A stretch of DNA of 64,000 nt, taken from Euonymus europaeus. Its lineage: Eukaryota; Streptophyta; Magnoliopsida; Celastrales; Celastraceae. How positions within the stretch are numbered: the stretch's first letter is position 1; each line of letters opens with the position of its first letter. Where the stretch lies: NCBI GenBank assembly GCA_963580455.1, contig OY756958.1, positions 14,272,501 to 14,336,500 on the forward strand. The letters run 5' to 3'. A program made the position numbers and the translations under genes. This document shows positions 45,385 to 58,400 of the stretch, piece after piece. The notes beneath the pieces are model-generated. The model had not been told where the DNA came from, searched no databases, and was given only the letters and a program-made list of their open reading frames with translations.

Positions 45385-47923
45385 TGAAATCACTAGGCTA
45401 ACACAAGAGGGGGAGGCTAACAAAAGAGGGGGGAGGGGGGAATTGTGTCTCCAAATACTAAGTATAAATCCCAAATACAAAATCCCAATCTAAAAACTCA
45501 CAAATGATCAAAATAGTGTCTAGAGTACAAATCTGCCAACCAACCAAGTAAATAATATTTGACCTAGCAATTCAGGTTGGAATGTAACGAAATTTGGTAT
45601 ACAATATCAAAACACCTTAATGAATACTATATCAAAAATTCAGATCAAAATTCAAAGTTTAGCTATATGAACAGTGCACGGACAGATTGCTATTTCAGAA
45701 AATTATCTATCAAAAGTATACCTAGAATCCACTAATCACAAGTTATTCAACCACAAGCAATATCCCAACAAGTAATGGCAGCAAGAAACACCCTAATATC
45801 AATTTATAATGCACACAAATCACTAATAGAACCAAACAAAAAAGGAAATCAAAAAATAGAGTGCACAAGGATATATAATGGTTCGGTGCTCACACCTACA
45901 TCCACTACCTAAGCCCTCAAGCTTAGGATTTCCAAATCCACTAAAGGATATAAGTGGTTTTGCAAGTTCATCACAAACTTAGGGTTTCCAAGCACACTCC
46001 AAACTTGTACACCACCAAGGTTTGAAGCTATCCTTAAACTTTCACATACCTCTCAAAGGTAATGCCCTTAAAAATGGACTTTTACAAGTGATTTGGTTTT
46101 TGGTTCTCTCAAGATTAGCACTAAGCTATTTGAATGAGGAACACTTAATCTCTCAATGTAAAGCTCATGGGTAGGATATAAATTTGGCTCAAATTCATGG
46201 TTTTCACTCAACCAAAGATTGACACAAAGTCTCACAAGGATGAAAATAAGTGTACGATAAACTTTGTGGATAGTAGCTCAAGAACACTCAAAGAAATACC
46301 TTAATGATTTTGGCTTGAGAGTGTGTCTTAGCTTGAGGTTGATGAGGAGAAGATAATGACGATAATCTCAGCAAATGATGATCAAAAGATCAAGGGAAAA
46401 TCACTCAAAGATTGTAGATTCAAGAACAAAATCTCTCTTGGTAATCTGTGCACATAAGTTTTTCAAGTGTGGAATAAAGCATGACTTTCCTCTTCATTTG
46501 TCCCCATTGAATCTTGGCCATTGGATCTTATTAATCTTAAATCTCAGCCCTCATTCAACTTATAATCTCTGCCCTTCATCATCAAAAATAAAATCAATCA
46601 ACACCAAGGTTATTGACTAGCTGTAATTTGTCCCCATTGAATATTGCCCTTCATTCAACTAAAGATTAGCTGTTATTGACTTTTGGTCAACCTTTGATTC
46701 AAATTTCAAATCTTGGCTCCAAGGTTTGTTTGGATCTTTTGTGCTTCTTGTTAAACTTTTCTTCATGCTTAGAAAGGATTCAACAATAAACCAAACAACC
46801 CTTGCAAGGCTCACAAAAAATCCCCCCCAAAATACTTGAAATCAAGAACATAATAGTACACGGTAATGTGCACAATTCTACTCCAAGTGTTTTGGCTCCA
46901 ACCTTTTTCATTTGAATTCAAATGAATCTAAGGCTTCTCAAACTCTCTCCAAATGCTCCTAAGGCTTTCTAGAAGGATTATGACCGAACCCCTACTACAA
47001 ATATATCATCCAACATTAATTCAACTTAGTCTAACACATGGAAAGTCAATTTGAGGAATTTAGGCTATTTTGGTTAAGAAATGGGTTACACCAATTTAAG
47101 TCTTCTTGACTCCAAATTTGATCAACTTTATCAATACATATATCTTAGAAACTTTCCTAAATAACTCCTTCAATGTAGCTCACGTAATCTCAATTGCTCC
47201 CAAATAGGGTTTCCTAGGGGATTTCGGGTCCTAGGGCACTTTAAGCCTAAACAATGAAACCTCAATGCTCCATGGTCATTTCATATCTTCAATTAATGTC
47301 CCAAATAAGTGTATGATTTTTAACTACAAAGAAATGAGTGATAGAGCACTCCAATTTCGCTTGTAAGCTCAAAGAGCTTCAATGCTTGCACTTGGGTTAA
47401 CCAATATGATATAAGCTCAATAAAATTCAACTAAGCACATGATAAATCAATTTATCCATATGAGAATGTGCATAAAATATTTCACTTATAATTGAGATCG
47501 TTTGGTCATTCAATTTGATCATGCAAATCTCAACTAGGCTAGTTTCATAACTGCACTGGTGAATTAATTTCAATTGACAAATTGAACATGATAGACTTAA
47601 AATTGACCTGACAATATTTGACAATGAAAAATTTCAGAGTGTCTTAAATAATTTTTAAACAAGAATCAAGTCAATCAGAGATCATATGAATAAGTTATGA
47701 CAATTCAACCAACATTTGCACAGTGTGATGTTTGGATAATTTTTGTAATGCGAAAATGAACAATTCCAAAATCATCAAATTCATATCAAATATGATCAAA
47801 AATGATTCCAAAGATGTATAATGAAGCTTAAATTAGTAGATAAAATACATTTCATGATTTATCAAAATTCATCCAAAGTTTATCACAATCAAATAGTCCA
47901 ATACGTATTTTTGCATCAAAACA
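45385..47923 (-). repeat. SIRE-type LTR in reverse orientation (solo or partial)
   Basis: Starts tgaaatcactaggctaac, the exact complement of the terminal word of the LTR at 8218-9254. It continues with the complementary G-rich run (gagggggga) and long homologous stretches to about 46350. The right end is uncertain. gcatcaaaaca at about 47923 would give a TGTTTTGATGC start usual for SIRE-type LTRs. Alternatively, AATTG at 45380-45384 and 47580-47584 would fit a target duplication and an end at 47579. No gag or pol sequence is attached. Confidence 0.6.
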
Positions 47924-48465
47924 CAAATGTAGGGCATATGGTCCAATATATTTCACTCTTCATTTACTACTGTATTGTATCTATTATTATCCTCTATATG
48001 TTACTGGATACAAAATATCTAATCTAATTAGGACTCCAGTGATACTAAAATCACATTTTCTCAAGAAGAAAGACTTATTAAGTCACAAAAAAACTTGGTT
48101 TCTTCTTGCTGGAGTATGGACGTCGACAGGATAGAACATGTAATTTCAATTAGTGGTAAGATATAAGAAGTTATTTTGAATGGATATGTAATGTTCGAGC
48201 ATGAAAGAGTAAAGATTTGTGCCAAATACTCTTCCTGAAATGTGGAGTAATGTTGCTGATCAGATTTGAGATTCAAATGAAATTGTTAGAAAATGTGTTA
48301 CCTATAGACAGTTTTTGAAAGAATCTATTTATCTATGTGTATAAAGCTGAAGCTAAGAGAATGCTCCACATGAAGCCATAGAGGATTGGAGAGAGAGGAG
48401 AAAAAAAATCTAATAATCAAAATTAATAATTATATAAAAAATTTATAATTTATGGACATTCAATA
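47924..48465. other. AT-rich spacer, nothing recognised
   Basis: No coding or structured feature seen between the LTR and the tandem AT-rich repeat. Confidence 0.3.
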
Positions 48466-49448
48466 TGAGATTACTTTTCATATTCCTTTTGCTATAACAA
48501 ATATTACAATATGTCAATTAAGGTTCAAGAGCCATAATATGTAAGACAATAATTACAATTAATATTAAAAAATAAATAATTATATGAGAAGCCCTTTGAT
48601 ATTCCTTTTGTTATAATAAAGATGACAAGATGTCACGTAGGATTGCACATGTAAAAACTTTCCTAAAAAAAAAACTAAAGATAAAAACACATGCAAAACT
48701 AATTAGCTTTTTAAATAAATAGAAAATTAATTAAACTCCCACATTTATTAAAAATTAACTTTAACAATCAATATAGTGCGAATGTTGAATAGTTCTTAAA
48801 TCGAAGAAGAGACACACGATTCGCCTAATTATTTCACCTATTATAATTAAATAATAAATTTAACTATATTAAAAATATTATATTTGTATGAAAATTTCTA
48901 TAATATGGATATAGTGGTGAATCAAATATTTATTTAATTCATAACTATAGAACAATAATAAATTTTCCTTTGATATTCCTTTTGTTATAAAAAAGATGAC
49001 ATGCCACTTAAGATTTAAGAACCATAATATGTAATACAATAATTAAAATTAACATTAAAAAAATAATAATTATATGAGAAACTCCTTGATATTCCTTTTG
49101 CTATAAAAAGATAATAAGATGGCACGTAGTATTCAAGAGACATTCACATGTAAAAACTAATTTTGATAAATAAAAAAAAAGTTAGAGCTAAAAACACAAG
49201 TAAAAACCTAGAGATAAATGCCCATGCAAAACTAATTTGTTTTTTAAATAATTAGAAAAGTAATTAAATTCTCCCATTTTAAAAAAAATAATTTTAACAA
49301 TAAAAAGAGTGTGATTATTTAATAGTTTCATAAAGAAGAAAAAAATCGAAGAAGAGACATACAATTCATCTAATTATTTCACCTATTAAAATTAAATAAT
49401 AAATTTAACAAAAATATTATATTAGTAAGAAAAGTGCTATAATATAGA
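48466..49448 (+). repeat. Two-copy ~490-bp AT-rich tandem repeat
   Basis: About 48466-48960 is repeated at 48961-49448 in the same order. Shared words include tgatattccttttg(t/c)tata, ccataatatgtaa, aattatatgagaa, atgcaaaactaatt, cgaagaagagacacac-type and aattatttcacctatta. The word tgatattccttttg (once with c in place of tg) appears four times (about 48479, 48598, 48971, 49087), so each unit contains an internal half-repeat. No coding content. It abuts the start of the satellite array. Confidence 0.8.
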
Positions 49449-49463
49449 TATAGTGCTATAATA

Positions 49464-52400
49464 TTATATTAAAGCTCCTCCATAGAGTGAGTTGAGCAAC
49501 ATCGGACTATCAAAGTTGCTCGGTGTACACTTTTTGTTGTTCTTCTATGTCAAATTTTACGAGAATATGCTTGTCGGATTATTTTGATGCCAAAACCCCA
49601 ACTATCAATAAGAAATGAGCAAAACCGTTAAAAGCTACTTCATAGTGAGAGTTGAGCAATTCCGAACCATCAAAGTTGCTCATTGTACACTTTTTTTGTT
49701 CTTCTACGTCAAATTTGACAAGTATAAGCTTCCTAGATTATTTCGATGCCAAAACCCTAACTTTCTATGACAAATGGACAAAACCGTTTAAAGCTCCTCC
49801 ATAGAGTGAGTTGAGCAACTTCGGACTATCAAAGTTGCTCGGTGTCACTTTTTAATGTTCTTCTATGTCAAATTTTACGAGTATAAGCTTCCTAGATTAT
49901 TTCGATTCCAAAACCCCAACTTTCTATGACAAATAAACAAAACCGTTTAAAGCTACTCCATAGAGAGAGTTGAGCAACTTCGGACCATAAAAGTTGTTCG
50001 GTGTACACTTTTTATTGTTCTTCTATGTCAAATTTTACGACTATAAGCATCCTAGATTATTTCGATGCCAAAACCCCAACTTTCTATGACAAATGGACAA
50101 AAACATTAAAAGCTCCTCCATAGAGAGAGTTGTGCAACTTCGGACTATCAAAGTTGCTCGGTGTACACTTTTTATTGTTCTTCTATGTCAAATTTTACGA
50201 GTATAAGCTTCCTAGATTATTTCGATGCCAAAACCCCAACTTTCTGTGACAAATGGACAAAATCGTTTAAAGCTCCTCAATAGAGTGAGTTGAGCAACTT
50301 CGGACTATCAAAGTTGCTCGGTGTACACTTTTTTGTTGTTCTTCTATGTCAAATTTTACGAGTATAAGCTTCTTAGATTATTTCGATGCCAAAACACCAA
50401 CTATCAATGATAAATCGACAAAACCGTTAAAAGCTACTCCATAGAGAGAGTTGAGCAACTTCGGACCATAAAAGTTGCTCAGTGTACACTTTTTATTGTT
50501 ATTCTATGTCAAATTTTACGAGTATAAGCTTCCTCGATTATTTCGATGCCAAAACACCAACTATCAATGACAAATGGGCAAAAACGTTAAAAGCTCCTCC
50601 ATAGAGAGAGTTGAGCAACTTCTAATCATCAAAGTCGCTCGGTGTACACTTTTTATTGTTCGTTTATGTCAAATTTTACGAGTATATGCTTTGTGGATTA
50701 TTTTGATGCCAAAACCCGAACTTACTATGAGAAATGGACAAAAACATTAAAAGCTCCTCCATAGAGAGAGTTGTGCAACTTCGGACTATCAAAGTTGCTC
50801 GGTGTACACTTTTTGTTGTTCTTCTATGTCAAATTTTACGAGTATAAGCTTCCTAGATTATTTCGATGCCAAAACCCCAACTTTCTAGGACAAATGGACA
50901 AAATCGTTTAAAGCTCCTCCATAGAGTGAGTTGAGCAACTTCTAATCATCAAAGTCGCTCGGTGTACACTTTTATTGTTCTTCTATGTCAAATTTTACGA
51001 GTATATGCTTTCTAGATATTTCGATGTGAAAACACCAACTTTACAAGACAAATGGAAAAAAAACGTTAGAAGCTCCTCCATAGAGAGAGTTGTGCAACTT
51101 TGGACTATCAAAATTGCTCGGTGTACACTTTTTATTGTTATTCTATGTCAAATTTTACGAGTATAAGCTTCCTAGATTATTTCGATGCCAAAACCCCAAC
51201 TTTCTATAACAAATGGACAAAAACTTTTAAAGCTACTCAATAGAGAGAGTTGAGGAATTTCAGAACATAAAAGTTGCTCTGTGTACACTTTTTATTGTTA
51301 TTCTATGTCAAATTTTACGAGTATAAGCTTCCTAGATTATTTTGATGCCAAAACCCCAACTTTCTATGACAAATGGACAAAAACTTTTAAAGCTACTCAA
51401 TAGAGAGAGTTGAGCAACTTCAGAACATAAAAATTGCTCGGTGTACACTTTTTATTGTTATTCTATGTCAAATTTTACGAGTATATGCTTCCTAGATTAT
51501 TTCGATGCCAAAACCCCAACTTTCTATGACAAATGGACAAAACCGTTTAAAGCTCCTCCATAGAGTGAGTTGAGCAACTTCGGACTATCAAAGTTGCTCG
51601 GTGTATACTTTTTGTTGTTCTGCTATGTCAAATTTTACGAGTATAAGCTTCCTAGATTATTTCGATGCCAAAACCCCCACTTTCTATGGCAAATGGACAA
51701 AACCGTTTAAAGCTCCTCCATAGAGTGAGTTGAGCAACTTCGGACTATCAAAGTTGCTCGGTGTACACTTTTTGTTGTTCTTCTATGTCAAATTTTACGA
51801 GTATAAGCTTCCTAGATTATTTCGATGCCAAAACCCCAACTTTCTATGAAAAATGGACAAAAACTTTTAAAGCTACTCAATAGAGAGAGATGAGCAACTT
51901 CAGAACATAAAAGTTGCTCGGTGTACACTTTTTATTGTTATTCTATATCAAATTTTACGAGTATAAGATTCCTAGATTATTTCGATGCCAAAAAACTCAA
52001 CTTTCTATGACAAAAGGACAAAACCGTTTAAAGCTCCTCCATAGAGTGAGTGGAGCAACTTCGGACTATCAAAGTTGCTCGGTGTACAATTTTTGTTGTT
52101 CTTTTTTGTCAAATTTTACGAGTATAAGCTTCCTAGATTGTTTCGATGCCAAAACACCAACTATCAATTGCAAATCGACAAAACCGTTAAAAGCTACTCC
52201 ATAGAGAGAGTTGAGCAACTTCGGACTATAAAAGTTGCTCGGTGTACACTTTTTATTGTTCTTCTATGTCAAATTTTATGAGTATAAGCTTCCTAGATTA
52301 TTTCGATGTGAAAACACCAACTTTACAAGACAAATGGACAAAAACGTTAGAAGCTCCTCCATAGAGAGAGTTGTGCAACTTCGGACTATCAAAATTGCTC

Positions 52401-55400
52401 GGTGTACACTTTTTATTGTTATTCTACGTCAAATTTTACGAGTATAAGCTTCCTAGATTATTTCGATGCAAAAACCCCAACTTTCTATGACAAATGGACA
52501 AAAACTTTTAAAGCTACTAAATAGAGAGACTTGAGGAACTTCAGAACATAAAAGTTGCTCGGTGTACACTTTTTATTGTTATTCTATGTCAAATTTTATG
52601 AGTATAAGCTTCCGAGATTATTTCGATGCCAAATCCCCAACTTTCTATGAAAAATGGACAAACACTTTTGAAGCTACTCAATAGAGAGAGTTGAGCAACA
52701 TCAGAACATAAAAGTTGCTCGGTGTATACTTTTTATTGTTATTCTATATCGAATTTTACGAGTATAAGCTTCCTAGATTATTTCGATGCCAAAACCCAAC
52801 TTTCTATGACAAAAGGAAAAAACCGTTTAAAGCTCCTCCATAGAGTGAGTTGAGCAACTTCGGACTATCAAAGTTGCTCGGTGTCACTTTTTAATGTTCT
52901 TCTATGTCAAATTTTACGAGTATAAGCTTCCTAGATTATTTCGATTCCAAAACCCCAACTTTCCATGACAAATAAACAAAACCGTTAAGCTACTCAATAG
53001 AGAGAGTTGAGCAACTTCAGAACATAAAAGTTGCTCGATGTACACTTTTTATTGTTATTCTATATCGAATTTTACGAGTATAAGCTTCCTAGATTATTTT
53101 GATGCCAAAACACCAACTATCAATGACAAATGGGCAAAAACGTTAAAAGCTCCTCCATAGAGAGAGTTGAGCAACTTCTAATCATCATAGTCGCTCGGTG
53201 TACACTTTTTATTGTTCGTTTATGTCAAATTTTACGAGTATATGCTTTGTGGATTATTCTGATGCCAAAACCCGAACTTTCTATGAGAAATGGACAAAAA
53301 CATTAAAAGCTCCTCCATAGAGAAAGTTGTGCAACTTCGGACTATCAAAGTTGCTCGGTGTACACTTTTTATTGTTCTTCTATGTCAAATTTTACGAGTA
53401 TATGCTTGCTGGATTAGTTTGATGCCAAAACCCCAACTATCAATAAAAAATGGGCAAAACCGTTAAAAACTACTTCATAGTGAGTTGAGCAATTGCAGAC
53501 CATCAAAGTTGCTCGTTGTACATTTTTTATTGTTCTTCTACGTCAAATTTTACGAGTATAAGCTTCTTAGATTATTTCGATGCCAAAACTCCAACTTTCT
53601 AGGACAAATGGACAAAACCGTTTAAAGCTCCTCCATAGAGTGAGTTGACTAACTTCGGACTATCAAAGTTGCTCGGTGTACACTTTTTGTTGTTCTGCTA
53701 TGTCAAATTTTACGAGTATAAGCTTCCTAGATTATTTCGATGCCAAAACCCCCACTTTCTATGACAAATGGACAAAACCGTTTAAAGCTCCTCCATAGAG
53801 TGAGTTGAGCAACTTCGGACTATCAAAGTTGCTCGGTGTACACTTTTTGTTGTTCTTCTATGTCAAATTTTACGAGTATAAGCTTCCTAGATTATTTCGA
53901 TGCCAAAACCCAACTTTCTATGACAAAAGGAAAAAACCGTTTAAAGCTTCTCCATAGAGTGAGTTGAGCAACTTCGGACTATCAAAGTTGCTCGGTGTCA
54001 CTTTTTAATGTTCTTCTATGTCAAATTTTACGAGTATAAGCTTCCTAGATTATTTCGATTCCAAAACCCCAACTTTCCATGACAAATAAACAAAACCGTT
54101 AAGCTACTCAATAGAGAGAGTTGAGCAACTTCAGAACATAAAAGTTGCTCGGTGTACACTTTTTATTGTTATTCTATATCGAATTTTACGAGTATAAGCT
54201 TCCTAGATTATTTCGATGCCAAAACCCAACTTTCTATGACAAAAGGAAAAAACCGTTTAAAGCTCCTCCATAGAGTGAGTTGAGCAACTTCGGACTATCA
54301 AAGTTGCTCGCTGTACACTTTTTGTTGTTCTTCTATGTCAAATTTTACGAGTATAAGCTTCCTAGATTATTTCGATTCCAAAACCCCAACTTTCTATGAC
54401 AAATAAACAAAACCATTTAAAGCTACTCCATAGAGAGAGTTGAGCAACTTCGGACCATAAAAGTTGTTCGGTGTACACTTTTTATTGTTCTTCTATGTCA
54501 AATTTTACGACTATAAGCATCCTAGATTATTTCGATGCCAAAACCACCCCAACTTTCTATGACAAATGGACAAAAACATTAAAAGCTCCTCCATAGAGAG
54601 AGTTTTGCAACTTCGGACTATCAAAGTTGCTCGGTGTACACTTTTTATTGTTATTCTATGTCAAATTTTACGAGTATAAGCTTCCTAGATTATTTCGATG
54701 CCAAAACACCAACTATCAATGACAAATGGGCAAAAACGTTAAAAGCTCCTCCATAGAGAGAGTTGAGCAACTTCTAATCATCATAGTCGCTCGGTGTACA
54801 CTTTTTATTGTTCGTTTATGTCAAATTTTACGAGTATATGCTTTGTGGATTATTTTGATGCCAAAACCCGAACTTTCTATGAGAAATGGACAAAAACATT
54901 AAAAGCTCCTCCATAGAGAAAGTTGTGCAACTTCGGACTATCAAAGTTGCTCGGTGTACACTTTTTATTGTTCTTCTATGTCAAATTTTACGAGTATATG
55001 CTTGCTGGATTAGTTTGATGCCAAAACCCCAACTATCAATAAAAAATGGGCAAAACCGTTAAAAGCTACTTCATAGTGAGTTGAGCAATTGCAGACCATC
55101 AAAGTTGCTCGTTGTACATTTTTTATTGTTCTTCTACGTCAAATTTTACGAGTATAAGCTTCTTAGATTATTTCGATGCCAAAACTCCAACTTTCTAGGA
55201 CAAATGGACAAAACCGTTTAAAGCTCCTCCATAGAGTGAGTTGAGTAACTTCGGACTATCAAAGTTGCTCGGTGTACACTTTTTGTTGTTCTGCTATGTC
55301 AAATTTTACGAGTATAAGCTTCCTAGATTATTTCGATGCCAAAACCCCAACTTTCTATGACAAATGGACAGTAACATTTAAAGCTCCTCCATAGAGAAAG

Positions 55401-58400
55401 TTGTGCAACTTCGGACTATCAAAGTTGCTCGGTGTACACTTTTTATTGTTCTTCTTTGTCAAATTTTACGAGTATATGCTTGCTGGATTAGTTTGATGCC
55501 AAAACCCGAACTATCAATAAAAAATGGGCAAAACCGTTAAAAGCTACTTCATAGTGAGTTGAGCAATTCCAGACCATCAAAGTTGCTCGTTGTACATTTT
55601 TTATTGTTCTTCTACGTCAAATTTTACGAGTATAAGCTTCTTAGATTATTTCGATGCCAAAACTCCAACTTTCTAGGACAAATAGACAAAACCGTTTAAA
55701 GCTCCTCCATAGAGTGAGTTGAGTAACTTCGGACTATCAAAGTTGCTCGGTGTACACTTTTTATTGTTATTCTATGTCAAATTTTACGAGTATAAGCTTC
55801 CTAGATTATTTCGATGCCAAAACACCAACTATCAATCACAAATGGGCAAAAACGTTAAAAGCTCCTCCATAGAGAGAGTTGAGCAACTTCTAATCATCAA
55901 AGTCGCTCGGTGTACACTTTTTATTGTTCGTTTATGTCAAATTTTACGAGTATATGCTTTGTGGATTATTTTGATGCCAAAACCCCCACTTTCTATGACA
56001 AATAGACAAAACCGTTTAAAGCTCCTGCATAGAGTGAGTTGAGCAACTTCGGACTATCAAAGTTGCTCGGTGTACACTTTTTGTTGTTCTGCTATGTCAA
56101 ATTTTACGAGTATAAGCTTCCTAGATTATTTCGATGCCAAAACCCCCACTTTCTATGACAAATAGACAAAACCGATTAAAGCTCCTCCATAGAGTGAGTT
56201 GAGCAACTTCGGACTATCAAAGTTGCTCGGTGTACACTTTTTGTTGTTCTTCTATGTAAAATTTTACGAGTATAAGCTTCCTAGATTATTTCGATGCCAG
56301 AACCCAACTTTCTATGACAAATGGACAAAAACATTAAAAGCTCCTCCATAGAGAAAGTTGTGCAACTTCGGACTATCAAAGTTGCTCGGTGTACACTTTT
56401 TATTGTTCTTCTACGTCAAATTTTACGAGTATAAGCTTCTTAGATTATTTCGATGCCAAAACTCCAACTTTCTAGGACAAATGGAAAAAACCGTTTAAAG
56501 CTCCTCCATAGAGTGAGTTGAGTAACTTCGGACTATCAAAGTTGCTCGATGTACACTTTTTATTGTTATTCTATGTCAAATTTTACGAGTATAAGCTTCC
56601 TACATTATTTCGATGCCAAAACACCAACTATCAATGACAAATGGGCAAAAACGTTAAAAGCTCCTCCATAGAGAGAGTTGAGCAACTTCTAATCATCAAA
56701 GTCGCTCGGTGTACACTTTTTATTGTTCGTTTATGTCAAATTTTACGAGTATATGCTTTGTGGATTATTTTGATGCCAAAACCCGAACTTTCTATGAGAA
56801 ATGGACAAAAACATTAAAAGCTCCTCCATAGAGAGAGTTGTGCAACTTCGGACTATCAAAGTTGCTCGGTGTACACTTTTTGTTGTTCTTCTATGTCAAA
56901 TTTTACGAGTATAAGCTTCCTAGATTATTTCGATGCCAAAACCCCAACTTTCTAGGACAAATGGACAAAATCGTTTAAAGCTCCTCCATAGAGTGAGTTG
57001 AGCAACTTCTAATCATCAAAGTCGCTCGGTGTACACTTTTATTGTTCTTCTATGTCAAATTTTCAGAGTATATGCTTCCTAGATTATTTCGATGTGAAAA
57101 CACCAACTTTACAAGACAAATGGAAAAAAACGTTAGAAGCTCCTCCATAGAGAGAGTTGTGCAACTTTGGACTATCAAAATTGCTCGGTGTACACTTTTT
57201 ATTGTTATTCTATGTCAAATTTTATGAGTATAAGCTTCCTAGATTATTTCGATGCCAAAACCCCAACTTTCTATGACAAATGGACAAAAACTTTTAAAGC
57301 TACTCAATAGAGAGAGTTGAGGAATTTCAGAACATAAAAGTTGCTCGGTGTACACTTTTTATTGTTATTCTATGTCAAATTTTACGAGTATAAGCTTCCT
57401 AGATTATTTCGATGCCAAAACCCCAACTTTCTATGACAAATGGACAAAAACTTTTAAAGCTACTCAATAGAGAGAGTTGAGCAACTTCAGAACATAAAAG
57501 TTGCTCGGTGTACACTTTTTATTATTATTCTATGTCAAATTTTACGAGTCTATGCTTCCTAGATTATTTCGATGCCAAAACCCCAACTTTCTATGACAAA
57601 TGGACAAAACCGTTTAAAGCTCCTCCATAGAGTGAGTTGAGCAACTTCGGACTATCAAAGTTGCTCGGTGTACACTTTTTATTGTTCTTCTACGTCAAAT
57701 TTTACGAGTATAAGCTTCTTAGATTATTTCGATGCCAAAACTCCAACTTTCTTGGACAAATGGACAAAACCGTTTAAAGCTCCTCAATAGAGTGAGTTGA
57801 GTAACTTCGGACTATCAAAGTTGCTCGGTGTACACTTTTTATTGTTATTCTATGTCAAATTTTACGAGTATAAGCTTCCTAGATTATTTCGATGCCACAA
57901 CACCAACTATCAATGACAAATGGGCAAAAACGTTAAAAGCTCCTCCATAGAGAGAGTTGAGCAACTTCTAATCATCAAAGTCGCTCGGTGTACACTTTTT
58001 ATTGTTCGTTTATGTCAAATTTTACGAGTATATGCTTTGTGGATTATTTTGATGCCAAAACCCGAACTTTCTATGAGAAATGGACAAAAACAATAAAAGC
58101 TCCTCCATAGAGAGAGTTGTGCAACTTCGGACTATCAAAGTTGCTCGGTGTACACTTTTTGTTGTTCTTCTATGTCAAATTTTACGAGTATAAGCTTCCT
58201 AGATTATTTCGATGCCAAAACCCCAACTTTCTAGGACAAATGGACAAAATCGTTTAAAGCTCCTCCATAGAGTGAGTTAAGCAACTTCTAATCATCAAAG
58301 TCGCTCGGTGTACAGTTTTATTATTCTTCTATGTCAAATTTTACGAGTATATGCTTCCTAGATTATTTCGATGTGAAAACACCAACTTTACAAGACAAAT

